From a virus, in IMG/VR virus record IMGVR_UViG_3300027861_002514, positions 1-21,637 of that record: a stretch of 21,637 nt of DNA; one strand, written 5' to 3'. Positions 8,675-15,710 of the stretch are shown here, one piece after another; position 1 is the first letter of the stretch, and each line of letters begins with the position of its first letter. The notes below the pieces were generated by a model. The model searched no databases and was not told the DNA's origin. It saw nothing but the letters and a program-made list of their open reading frames with translations. A program made the position numbers and the translations under genes.

Positions 8675-8986
8675 CTACTCCTCGTATCGCCCCTTCTTGA
8701 GCTTCAGTCCCATTTTGTACAGCCTCTCTCTCAGTTCGTCACGAGACTTTTCTGCCTGCTCTGATCCCATCTGATATTGAGCATTGAGGTTCTTACCACA
8801 AGGCAACTCCAGGTCGCAGATCAATTGATCCTCAGCGACATACGAAGCAAGGAAAGTCACTCGGTATCCGTCATCATTCGCGTCATCGACGTCAGTGAGG
8901 CACCGAACAACAGGCGTAGCACCCTCATCCACAGAGTCCTGTACTTCCTCGATGAAGTCGTCAATCGTGTTAAAAGCTATCCTCAT
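8675..8986 (-). CDS. Unrecognised small acidic connector-module protein (103 aa)
   Basis: The start overlaps the stop of the preceding gene in an ATGA junction, so translation is probably coupled. The N-terminal two-thirds looks like a mixed alpha/beta domain (FNTIDDFIEEVQDSV, then VVRCLTDVDDAND, then YRVTFLASYV). The C-terminus is a charged helix ending in a basic patch (LRERLYKMGLKLKKGRYEE). No family recognised. It lies between head-tail joining and gp10-like genes, so a neck-related or assembly role is possible. Confidence 0.6.
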   Translation of the reverse strand: MRIAFNTIDDFIEEVQDSVDEGATPVVRCLTDVDDANDDGYRVTFLASYVAEDQLICDLELPCGKNLNAQYQMGSEQAEKSRDELRERLYKMGLKLKKGRYEE

Positions 8987-9279
8987 CGAGCTGCAATCGA
9001 GTGATGGCCGAGGCCAGGTTTATGAACAACCTTCAGGTTATTCGGGTTGTACTTCTTCAGGGATGCCTTAACGGCGTCGTAGTTCTTCTTCGACTTCACC
9101 TTGATTGTAGCCCCCTTCATTGCCTTATCCACGGTCTCCTGAACCTTAGGATGGATCTTAGAAGGAGCCACAACAATGTCAGCACCAACAGAGACGGTAT
9201 CGTCCCCACTAGCAGCAACAATCGTGTCTGCGGTAGCCTTTACAGCTCGTTCTTTGTTTCCGCGATTACTGTCCGCCAT
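8983..9279 (-). CDS. Unrecognised small basic protein (98 aa)
   Basis: The gene starts inside the end of the preceding gene (40-base overlap) with a good GGGAGAGG ribosome site and ends by overlapping the next ATG. The C-terminal half is Lys-rich (KVQETVDKAMKGATIKVKSK, then KYNPNNLKVVHKPGLGHH) and may be a compact domain. The N-terminal half is Ala/Val-rich and low in complexity. Family not recognised. Tight packing on both sides supports its being a real gene of the connector block. Confidence 0.6.
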   Translation of the reverse strand: MADSNRGNKERAVKATADTIVAASGDDTVSVGADIVVAPSKIHPKVQETVDKAMKGATIKVKSKKNYDAVKASLKKYNPNNLKVVHKPGLGHHSIAAR

Positions 9280-9614
9280 ATCGTACCTCTCCCAGCCATA
9301 TCAAAAGATGGCTCAATTATTCTACAGACCCGGGCAACGCTACCACTGTCTGTCCACTCAACTTGGTCTTCTGTGACCAGCTCAGGGTCAGAAGCGGTAT
9401 ACATGAACCAGGACATGTCGGTTTCTTTGATTGCGTATTCCGCCTTCTCTTCACTGGACTGAGTCTGCATGTCAGACCTGACCGATGTCGGAACACCATC
9501 AGTCGTTCGATTCGCTGTGGAGAAGGCCAAGACCTTATCTCCATAAGCGGATGTAGTGTTTCCCTGCCTCTTAAGTGTTGCCGTGAATCGGTCGCACATC
9601 GCGGAGATTGACAT
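9240..9614 (-). CDS. Putative head-tail joining (stopper) protein (124 aa)
   Basis: The ATG overlaps the stop of the connector gene in a TAATG junction. Beta-rich, with a start pattern MCDRFTATLKRQG and a middle containing DMSWFMYTASDPELVTEDQV. This is similar in layout to SPP1 gp16/HK97 gp7-type joining proteins, which carry an early short-strand segment and a later strand pair with position-specific Gly/Arg (VARVCRIIEPSFDMAGRGTIW). It follows the gp6-like connector, as in HK97-type genomes. The family call rests mostly on synteny and size. Confidence 0.5.
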   Translation of the reverse strand: MSISAMCDRFTATLKRQGNTTSAYGDKVLAFSTANRTTDGVPTSVRSDMQTQSSEEKAEYAIKETDMSWFMYTASDPELVTEDQVEWTDSGSVARVCRIIEPSFDMAGRGTIWRTVIAETKNEL

Positions 9615-10318
9615 TAGATCATTCTCCCCATAAACATGATCGGATCCAGAGAACCCTTCGCTAAGTCAGACAGTCCTGATTGCCCAGTCGCTTTTGAAGC
9701 ACTGTTGCCGACCGAAACGCTGCTACTCGTGTCGTACTCAATCTCGTAGTCTTTCAGCTTCTCTCGCTTGACCGTTCCTGCGATACCTGTGGACCCCTGG
9801 TTCTGTTTCCGGAAGTGAAACCGATTGATCGTCTCATTGATCACTGCATCCTGCACATACAAGAACTCGTTCGCCAAGGCAGCAGCATCAAAGCCTGACG
9901 TGTACGTGACTTTCACAGACCGAGGAATACATGGCCAGTCCCATCCGTACCTGTGCAGGATCCCCTCTCTCGAGTAATCCGTAGCGTCGTAGTCGATCCA
10001 GAAGTCTGTCCCAACCACTAGCTGGTCAGTGGAATCGAAGTCCCCTGACTGTTGACCGCCGCGAGACTGTCGATCCTCATACACAGAAGCGACTGCAGTC
10101 ACGTATGGCTGCGGAAGCTGTAACTTCTGAGCGATGGGCCCACGAAAGGGCAAGAAGTGCGTATATGTGGCTTCTGTGATATTCCACCGCACATAAGTCC
10201 TGATGAGGGCCTCGGTACGCAGACGAATAAGATCAAGCAGAGCAGAATCAGCAGCGGAAAGCCCGCCACCAAGCTCCGTCTCAATATCCGCCAACGCAAC
10301 AATGTCAGTCAGTGCCAT
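9614..10318 (-). CDS. Putative HK97 gp6-like head-tail connector (234 aa)
   Basis: The N-terminal helical part matches adaptor proteins of this class: a short start (LADIETELGGGLSAADSALL) followed by LDLIRLRTEALIRTYVRW, then a strand region with LPQPYVTAVASVYED. It goes on with VKVTYTSGFDAAA, a hallmark-like segment of phage connector proteins, and a helix VQDAVINETINRFHFRKQN. Such adaptors bind under the portal. The start at 10318 is chosen over a TTG at 10336 because the GGGG ribosome site precedes it. The C-terminal ~40 residues are Ser/Gly-rich and look flexible. Confidence 0.65.
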   Translation of the reverse strand: MALTDIVALADIETELGGGLSAADSALLDLIRLRTEALIRTYVRWNITEATYTHFLPFRGPIAQKLQLPQPYVTAVASVYEDRQSRGGQQSGDFDSTDQLVVGTDFWIDYDATDYSREGILHRYGWDWPCIPRSVKVTYTSGFDAAALANEFLYVQDAVINETINRFHFRKQNQGSTGIAGTVKREKLKDYEIEYDTSSSVSVGNSASKATGQSGLSDLAKGSLDPIMFMGRMI

Positions 10319-10334
10319 AGCAGGACCCCAAACC

Positions 10335-10374
10335 AAAAAGCGACCGGCATCAGCCGAAACCGAAACCAGCCGCT
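10335..10374 (-). terminator. Hairpin with T-run after the decoration-like gene
   Basis: Read leftward, AGCGGCTGG (10374-10366) pairs with CCGGTCGCT (10347-10339) in a 9-bp stem with two G-T wobbles and an 18-base loop, followed by five T (10339-10335, one shared with the stem). It lies 31 bases after the 134-residue gene's stop. A weak or partial terminator that would reduce downstream connector expression is plausible. Confidence 0.45.
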
Positions 10375-10404
10375 CCAGGGAAGGCTTGAAATTAGAGAGC
10401 CAAC

Positions 10405-10809
10405 TTAAGACTTCTTGTTAGCGTGCATCGTCACACTAACATTGAACGTCGGATTTGTTCCGCCGATCGTTGCAACCGAACGAAGAAACTTTTCGTTGTA
10501 GTTGTAAAGCATGAAGCCTGTAGACGTATTTGCATCAGCGTCAGTCAGAGCCAGGGATGCCCCAGTAACTGCAGCGTAGGCATCTGCGGCACCGCTAGCA
10601 TCGGCAGTGTTGTCGTTGCTTGACTGATCGATGGTCACGGTGCAAGTTGGAGTTGTACCAGTAACGGCACCGACTTCGACCTGTACCCAGACGCCGACTT
10701 CGTGGTCAGCAAAACTGGAACCAGTTCCGGTCGCAGTTGTAGTTCGAGCTGCAGGAGCGAGTCCCTGCACGCTAGTAAGTTTGTTCAGCAAGTCCGGCAT
10801 GATAGGCAT
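10405..10809 (-). CDS. Unrecognised beta-rich virion protein, decoration-like (134 aa)
   Basis: A low-charge Ala/Thr/Ser/Gly-rich protein that alternates in beta-strand fashion (VGVWVQVEVGAVTG, CTVTIDQSSND, FNVSVTMHANKK). It lies in the gap between major capsid and connector genes, where capsid decoration or other surface proteins are often encoded, and is followed by a hairpin. The start at 10809 has an AAAGGAA ribosome site. A second ATG sits three codons inside. The decoration role is inferred from composition and position; the family was not recognised. Confidence 0.55.
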   Translation of the reverse strand: MPIMPDLLNKLTSVQGLAPAARTTTATGTGSSFADHEVGVWVQVEVGAVTGTTPTCTVTIDQSSNDNTADASGAADAYAAVTGASLALTDADANTSTGFMLYNYNEKFLRSVATIGGTNPTFNVSVTMHANKKS

Positions 10810-10821
10810 GCGTCTGTTCCT

Positions 10822-11280
10822 TTAGTTCGAGCCCATGAGGGCTTCCATTTGATCTTTGACGATCGACTGGACCATTCCAATCGGAATCATTCCACCTTGA
10901 GCCTGTGACTCTTTGGGAATGTCATTTGTTTCTTCGACTTTCAGGACAATGATCTGACGATCAAGCTGACCCCTGAAGTCTTTTTCCTTGCGTGCCCGAT
11001 GCCGCTTAATCCAGTCGTTATGGCTGGAAATATGACCGTTCACGATGTCTCCACAGAAAGGGCCAAGACCACGCTCCACTTTCGGATCATGAACATGACT
11101 GAATCCGCCACCCGACTGATTCTCCACCCTGCGAGGCTTGCCGCTCCATGTTCGCCATGAAGCTTCCTGCCCGAACTGCAAATCGATACGGTAAAAACTG
11201 TCCGGATCGACATACTCCAGCGGCTTAATGTCTTCCACCGCAAGAGCGACTGTTTCCTCTGTCTCTTTGGCTTTTGCCAT
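10822..11280 (-). CDS. Unrecognised protein downstream of major capsid (152 aa)
   Basis: First gene after the capsid hairpin, with a long GGGAAGGGAAGAAG ribosome site, which suggests strong translation. The N-terminal 20 residues are charged and likely disordered. The central part carries Trp/His/Arg residues (SWRTWSGKPRRVEN, FSHVHDPKVERGLGPFCGD, then HISSHNDWIKRHRARKEKD). The C-terminus is a helix with MIPIGMVQSIVKDQMEALMG. No family recognised. The clustered His and single Cys might bind metal, but the pattern matches no known zinc motif. Confidence 0.65.
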   Translation of the reverse strand: MAKAKETEETVALAVEDIKPLEYVDPDSFYRIDLQFGQEASWRTWSGKPRRVENQSGGGFSHVHDPKVERGLGPFCGDIVNGHISSHNDWIKRHRARKEKDFRGQLDRQIIVLKVEETNDIPKESQAQGGMIPIGMVQSIVKDQMEALMGSN

Positions 11281-11314
11281 TCTGCTTCTTCCCTTCCCTG
11301 GGATTCTGAAAAGT

Positions 11315-11343
11315 CGGGACGCCCCGGAAGTCGAGGCGTCCCG
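11315..11343 (-). terminator. Strong GC hairpin after major capsid gene
   Basis: A perfect 9-bp stem (11315-11323 with 11335-11343, CGGGACGCC/GGCGTCCCG) with an 11-base loop lies 14 bases after the major capsid stop. Leftward it is followed by GACTTTTC, so a short T-run begins two bases past the stem. It is a plausible partial terminator that lets capsid mRNA accumulate while some transcripts continue into the next genes, or a 3' stabilising hairpin. Confidence 0.6.
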
Positions 11344-11357
11344 TTTAGTTACTCAGT

Positions 11358-12779
11358 TTACGACTGCAGCAACTGGTCAACCAGACCAAAGCTTGCTTCG
11401 TGCTTCGGAGCAGCATCGACGTAGTGGACGCCACGAAGAGTGAACTTGCCGGTCTGGAAGTCAGACCCGTCAGAGTTCGTCATCATGATTTCCATCGCAC
11501 CAGCACGCCCGAGGTACAGTTCGCTCGAAACACCCGCCAGAACCAGAGTCAGGTCAGTACCTGAGGCTTTGGCTCGGTCGTTCGGGATATTCGTGCTCGT
11601 GTAAACCGGCTCGCCGCTCATCGCCTTCTGGACGCGACCGCCACCGTAAGCCAAAGCCGAAGCTTGGAACTTAGGACGACCGTTGTCGTCTTCACGATGC
11701 TTAAGGCTTGCCCACAGACGGTTACGAAGAGCGATAAACACTCCACGATCCGTAGGTGCGTTTGCATCAGCCATCTTGGCAAGCAGGATGTCGATGTCAG
11801 CTGGCTCAAGCGTGTTGCCGTTCGCAGCAACAGTAGACGCGGTGTGCGTCGTGATGCCTGAGTAGTTGATGAGGCCGTGGATTTCTTTTCCACCGCCACC
11901 GTTGACGATGTCAGCATCAACTTGAAGGTTGATATCCTGAGTCATCTCTGAGCGAATGAAGGCGTCAGCAGAAACGCTGGTCGCAAACTTCATGAACTCT
12001 TCGCTAATCTTGACGAGGCCGGCGTACTTCTTAGCTTCCAGGGTCACTTCGTCAGTGCCTGGAGTCGATTCCGAAGTGGTTTCAACTTCAGCGTAAGAAG
12101 CAACCGTTACGCCAGAGCTGACTCGCGGATAGCGAATCGCACCCTGCTGTGGAAGCTGGACATTCGAGATGCCCGAAATCTGACCGAAGACCGACGAGGC
12201 ACGGAGCAGGTCAATCAACTCGCCCTGTTCAGGGAAGTCAACCAGCGTTCCGCCCGAAGTGTGCGTCCGGAAAGACATGCTCTTGTTCAGGTCGAGCTTG
12301 TCGGCCATCCATCGCATTTCTTCCGGATCGAAGCCTTCGAGGCCGTGATCCATGTCGGTCCACTCCTTGCGGAGCTTCGTGAGTCCGAGTTCGTCAGACA
12401 TGTACTCAGCACCGATAGGTACCGCAACACGTCCCATGCCGAAGCCGAGCTGGCTTCCGAGTTCCTGCGAGAATTGCATTTCCAGCTTAGCGTCTTCACG
12501 CCAGCTTTCATCTTTCGCAGCCTGCTTAGCGAGACCAACAGCCAAGCGAGAGAAGGAGAACGGTCGGCTAGTGCCAGCTCGCTCACCAACAGTCACAGCC
12601 GGAGCACTCTGCATCCACGCAGGAACGACCTTTGCGTTCGCGTCGATCTTCGCGTCCAGCTCTTCCTGGCCCTTTGCGAGCCCGGCAATGGTACTTGTCA
12701 TACCATCAAGTTTTTCAACGATAGCAGACGCCTGATCCTTGGCATCGGCCGTAACTTCATTCTTCAGTTCATCGGACAT
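11358..12779 (-). CDS. HK97-fold major capsid protein
   Basis: A 473-residue protein with an N-terminal helical delta-like region (about residues 1-60, DAKDQASAIVEKLDGMTSTI) that would act as internal scaffold. The HK97-type core follows from about residue 175: SSGVTVASYAEVE, then KKYAGLVKISEEFMKFA and MTQDINLQVDADIVNG, and near the end GAMEIMMTNSDGSDFQTGK. These are the usual landmarks of the phage major capsid family. The start at 12779 is preferred over 12803 because GGAAAGGGA is well spaced before it. The upstream protease would remove the N-terminal part, but I cannot place the cleavage site. A hairpin follows. Confidence 0.93.
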   Translation of the reverse strand: MSDELKNEVTADAKDQASAIVEKLDGMTSTIAGLAKGQEELDAKIDANAKVVPAWMQSAPAVTVGERAGTSRPFSFSRLAVGLAKQAAKDESWREDAKLEMQFSQELGSQLGFGMGRVAVPIGAEYMSDELGLTKLRKEWTDMDHGLEGFDPEEMRWMADKLDLNKSMSFRTHTSGGTLVDFPEQGELIDLLRASSVFGQISGISNVQLPQQGAIRYPRVSSGVTVASYAEVETTSESTPGTDEVTLEAKKYAGLVKISEEFMKFATSVSADAFIRSEMTQDINLQVDADIVNGGGGKEIHGLINYSGITTHTASTVAANGNTLEPADIDILLAKMADANAPTDRGVFIALRNRLWASLKHREDDNGRPKFQASALAYGGGRVQKAMSGEPVYTSTNIPNDRAKASGTDLTLVLAGVSSELYLGRAGAMEIMMTNSDGSDFQTGKFTLRGVHYVDAAPKHEASFGLVDQLLQS

Positions 12780-12806
12780 GGAAATCCCTTTCCAGGTTAA
12801 CAAAAG

Positions 12807-13595
12807 TTACGCATCAATGCCGCACTCGCGGGCTAGTCTGCGCTGGGTTTCTGTGTGTTTCTCAGCAAGCCCAGACAGAACACTGGACAATTCATCAAGC
12901 TTACTATTGATCGCAGCTTCCTGCTCCGATCGTTGCTTTTCTAGCTTAGCCTCGTCCGCTTCTCGAAGGAGCCGGTCAACATCACCAAGGACGTCAACTT
13001 CTTTCTTCAGGAACTCAGGCTTCTTGTCTTCTTTGTCTTCCGAATCGTCTTCTTCTGAGTCTTCGTCAGACTTCTTTTTGTTCTTGAACTGCTCAGGAAG
13101 CTCCTTCTCAAGCAGTCCGTGGATCGACTTGAGTAAGTCCATAGCTTCTTCAGGGAAAGCACTTACTTCTGGAGCAGGCTGTTCTTTCTCAAGATCAGCG
13201 GCGTCGAACATCACTAAGGCAGTGTCGAGGACCGACTGCTTCTGCTCGTCAGTGAGTTCGCCCTTCTGGATAAAGGAGATCGCAGAGTCGAAATCCATTT
13301 CGATGTTGCCATCCGTGGCGTCCTCTGCGACTTCCTCTTTTTCCAATTCGACCACTTCTTCAGCGGCCTCTTCGGTTGTGTCTTCCGTGACGGCTTCTTT
13401 TTCGAGATCAGCAACTTCGTCTTCCTTGACTTCGTCCTGCTTCTCGTCCTCTTCCTTATAGAGAATGACGGCGTCTGCCTCATCCCCAAGAGCACCCTTC
13501 TTTGTCAGGGTGACTTCTTCCACTTCAATATCAGAGACTCTACGCACAAGATCTTTATCCTTGGACATGATCTCTGCGAGTTTCTTTTCTGACAT
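12807..13595 (-). CDS. Acidic scaffold-like protein (262 aa)
   Basis: Placed directly before the major capsid gene, where scaffolding proteins are commonly encoded. It is very rich in Glu/Asp/Lys, with long low-complexity acidic stretches (residues ~50-95 and ~170-200) and a C-terminal coiled-coil candidate (EAINSKLDELSSVLSGLAEK). The N-terminal segment near residues 20-45 (DIEVEEVTLTKKGALGDEA) is reminiscent of the short VSLVDRPAN-type tail of prohead proteases such as XkdF, so it may be a split-off protease/scaffold segment. That similarity is short and uncertain. Good AGGTGGA ribosome site. It could alternatively be another assembly factor. Confidence 0.6.
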   Translation of the reverse strand: MSEKKLAEIMSKDKDLVRRVSDIEVEEVTLTKKGALGDEADAVILYKEEDEKQDEVKEDEVADLEKEAVTEDTTEEAAEEVVELEKEEVAEDATDGNIEMDFDSAISFIQKGELTDEQKQSVLDTALVMFDAADLEKEQPAPEVSAFPEEAMDLLKSIHGLLEKELPEQFKNKKKSDEDSEEDDSEDKEDKKPEFLKKEVDVLGDVDRLLREADEAKLEKQRSEQEAAINSKLDELSSVLSGLAEKHTETQRRLARECGIDA

Positions 13596-13631
13596 AGCCG
13601 TTCCACCTGTTTAGGAGTGCATTTGATAGGA

Positions 13632-13660
13632 GAGTAAGAATAACTTTTTCTGCAAGTCAA
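13632..13660 (-). promoter_or_regulatory. Promoter-like box before the scaffold/capsid genes
   Basis: A TTGACT box on the - strand (13660-13655) contains the TGA stop of the upstream small gene and stands about 60 bases before the scaffold ATG. The best -10 at 17-base spacing is poor (TTACTC). The -35 is a near-perfect match and shares GTTGAC(C/T)TGCA with the box at 7105-7100, so a real but weak or activated promoter is possible. Confidence 0.25.
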
Positions 13661-13848
13661 CCCTTTTTCTCTAAAGGGTCAGAATCGTACATCTCAGATG
13701 CCGCTTCCTTTATCATCTGTTCGGTAATTGCAGGGTTTGACATGTGAGCGTTTGCATAAGCAAAGCAGACCGACTGCTCGATAAACTCTTCCCGAGTTAG
13801 TCCTAGCCTAGAACAGGCAGTCGCAAAGCTTTGTTTATTCGGCTGCAT
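13657..13848 (-). CDS. Unrecognised small protein (63 aa)
   Basis: Short ORF between protease and scaffold. It begins one base after the protease stop, with GGGG upstream. A longer form from ATG 13890 overlaps the protease end and has a purine-rich AGAGAAGAGAG stretch before it, so the start is uncertain. The protein is one compact helical unit (RLGLTREEFIEQSVCFAYA, then NPAITEQMIKEAASEM) that may bind another assembly protein. No family recognised. Its stop overlaps a promoter-like TTGACT. Confidence 0.5.
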   Translation of the reverse strand: MQPNKQSFATACSRLGLTREEFIEQSVCFAYANAHMSNPAITEQMIKEAASEMYDSDPLEKKG

Positions 13849-13849
13849 T

Positions 13850-14911
13850 CTATGACCCCGGACCAAACCATCTGCTCTGAGCAGTTCCATCTCTCTTCTC
13901 TAGTCGCCATTTCTTAGACGGCCCACCAATACTGAAGGCTGCCAGTTCGCCGGCCTTTGCCATGCGAATAACCTCTGGATGAATGAGCTTAAACTCCGTC
14001 ACCCATGAGCCCTTGGGAATGTTATTCTTGCCGATCTGCATATCATTCGGAGCAATGAAGCTCTGTGTGAGCTGCACATCTCCATTCTCGAAGATCGCTT
14101 TGTGCTTGTACCCAGCGGCTCGACTTTTTACTAAATACGTACGTGCTGCTTGACGTACGTCATCTTCGTCGTAGTAATCGCGGAACTGAGAGCGGTCAAT
14201 TAGATTAGGAACCATGCAGGCTCCATACAGGTAAATCGCACCGTCCCGCTCTTCCATCGTCTTCATGAGCTCAATGCGAGAACTAAACTGACGCAGCATC
14301 TGGTCAACGATCGGAGCAGACGAATCACCGAACTCAATCCATTCCTTGAACTCATCCCAGCTCAGTTCCACCATGCCCTGAAACGGTGCCGGACCCGTGA
14401 AAGAGTCTTCATAAGCCTGACGAGCCAACTTCTTGTCCATGAATCCCACGAAAAACTTGTGCTCATCGAAGTCACCGTCTCGGTTCTGTTGATCGACAGC
14501 AAAAACCTTCCGAGAGCCGGGATCAGGACCGATAGATACATCAAGATGATCCCCATCGGCTTCCGATCTTGTCTTGAGGACGTAGCCATAATGCGATGGC
14601 ATGACAACAGACCAAGGGCTCCCGCCTCGGTCCACGCCAGAACGAACCGAACCGCGAGGGTTCTCAATCACGAAGGTCATACCCTTCATGGAGAACTTGC
14701 CCTTGCGGTAATTACCCGTTCTTCGCTGCTCTTCTGTCGGATTAACGTCCGTTGACAGAGCTGCCAATTGAATTACCTTGTCCAGTCGAGTAAGCTCCCG
14801 GGCTGTGGGGGCCTTGACTCCGATCGACTTCTTGATCCTGATCAGCTCAGAAACGGATCGTTCAGTCTTCAAGGACGTAAGCTTATCAATCTTCGCAGAG
14901 AGACCATCCAT
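13850..14911 (-). CDS. Head maturation protease, XkdF-like, fused to a pyrophosphatase-like domain
   Basis: A 353-residue protein. The C-terminal domain (about 215-335) fits the XkdF/peptidase U35-2 family of prohead proteases: YLYGACMVPNLIDR, then SFIAPNDMQIG, IPKGSWV and a final GELAAFSIGG. Upstream of it (about 70-195) is a soluble-inorganic-pyrophosphatase-like domain with the ADGDHLDV motif: aspartates D119, D121 and D124 at the spacing of E. coli PPase D65/D67/D70. A later FDEHKFFVGF stretch is typical of phage and mobile-element InPase domains. The order portal, protease, capsid fits head maturation. Frame upstream of 14911 reads as the antisense of another gene, so the start is set at MDGL. 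No clear ribosome site precedes it. Confidence 0.8.
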   Translation of the reverse strand: MDGLSAKIDKLTSLKTERSVSELIRIKKSIGVKAPTARELTRLDKVIQLAALSTDVNPTEEQRRTGNYRKGKFSMKGMTFVIENPRGSVRSGVDRGGSPWSVVMPSHYGYVLKTRSEADGDHLDVSIGPDPGSRKVFAVDQQNRDGDFDEHKFFVGFMDKKLARQAYEDSFTGPAPFQGMVELSWDEFKEWIEFGDSSAPIVDQMLRQFSSRIELMKTMEERDGAIYLYGACMVPNLIDRSQFRDYYDEDDVRQAARTYLVKSRAAGYKHKAIFENGDVQLTQSFIAPNDMQIGKNNIPKGSWVTEFKLIHPEVIRMAKAGELAAFSIGGPSKKWRLEKRDGTAQSRWFGPGS

Positions 14912-15710
14912 GGATAAACTCACAAAGAAAGTTAGTGCGACAATATCAGGCGAACTGTGGGAACTGTTCGACAAGCAGTGCAGAAAGTACAGAAAGTCAA
15001 CCCAGCAGGCAATAACAGAAATGATCGCCGCATGGACAGGTAGGCCAGATCTTACTGGATCCCACCGATCCAACAGTCCGGTCATCGAGAACGCCACCAT
15101 GAAAGCGGACATTGCTATCGAGCAGATTCGCAATGGAACCAAGAAGGGCTGGCGAAACCTGACCGAGGCAGTGAACGACCTGATCTTCCACAATCAGATG
15201 TCTGTCACTCGCCGAATTATTACCCAGGCAGTCAATGTCGCAGTCGCGATGCACGGAGAAGGGCATGCCACCACTAAAGACATTCGAATGCTGGAAGAGC
15301 TATGGGATGCGAGAACGGCCTCTCTCGACTGGGATAATGCCAGCACCTGGCAACCGGGAAGTCCTGCATCCACCGGCTACTTCCTCATCCTTTCGGACGG
15401 ACCACCACGACTGTCTCACGTATCTGATAGAGAGCATCCGGATATTGGAAACGAAGCAATTCAGCACCACTTGAGGATTCAGTCGCCACCAAAGGGGCAC
15501 ATCAAGAAAGACCGAACTACGATCGACCACCAAGAACTGCCCGGCCAACTTCAACTGTTTCCTCAGAAGCAGGAGTATTCTTGGGTTCCGGGGCAGATTC
15601 CGATTGTTCTGCCCCATCCGGAAGGCCAGTCTCCTGATCAATCGACTGGAACCCACTTACCATCACCGCTTTCGACCCATGCGGAGAATTCATCGGATCC
15701 CAATCCATGA
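14910..15710 (+). CDS. Opposite-strand protein with ribbon-helix-helix-like N-terminus
   Basis: A 266-codon rightward frame inside the leftward head operon, between portal and protease. Residues 4-45 read like a ribbon-helix-helix DNA-binding unit: a strand (KKVSATIS), a helix (ELWELFDKQCRKYR) and a second helix (STQQAITEMIAAW). A later part (about 69-135) has amphipathic helices and is unrecognised. Codon choice and amino-acid pattern look coding to about residue 195. The last ~65 codons are antisense to the portal's 3' end and Pro/Ser/Gln-rich. The ATG sits in a CCATGG site and overlaps the protease ATG. A regulator or cargo gene is possible. No good ribosome site. Confidence 0.6.
   Translation: MDKLTKKVSATISGELWELFDKQCRKYRKSTQQAITEMIAAWTGRPDLTGSHRSNSPVIENATMKADIAIEQIRNGTKKGWRNLTEAVNDLIFHNQMSVTRRIITQAVNVAVAMHGEGHATTKDIRMLEELWDARTASLDWDNASTWQPGSPASTGYFLILSDGPPRLSHVSDREHPDIGNEAIQHHLRIQSPPKGHIKKDRTTIDHQELPGQLQLFPQKQEYSWVPGQIPIVLPHPEGQSPDQSTGTHLPSPLSTHAENSSDPNP

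Noticed and set aside
12261-12800. + strand frame opposite the major capsid start
   Set aside because: Antisense to a clear capsid gene; Ser/Arg/Leu shadow composition.
12739-13461. Long + strand open frame antisense to the acidic scaffold
   Set aside because: Ser/Phe-rich low-complexity product arises from the opposite of Glu/Lys-rich codons; no ribosome site or motif.
14912-15193. N-terminal extension of the protease frame (about 94 residues upstream of MDGL)
   Set aside because: It reads as the antisense of the + strand RHH-like gene, with hydrophobic Phe/Ser/Cys-rich sequence unlike the rest of the protein.
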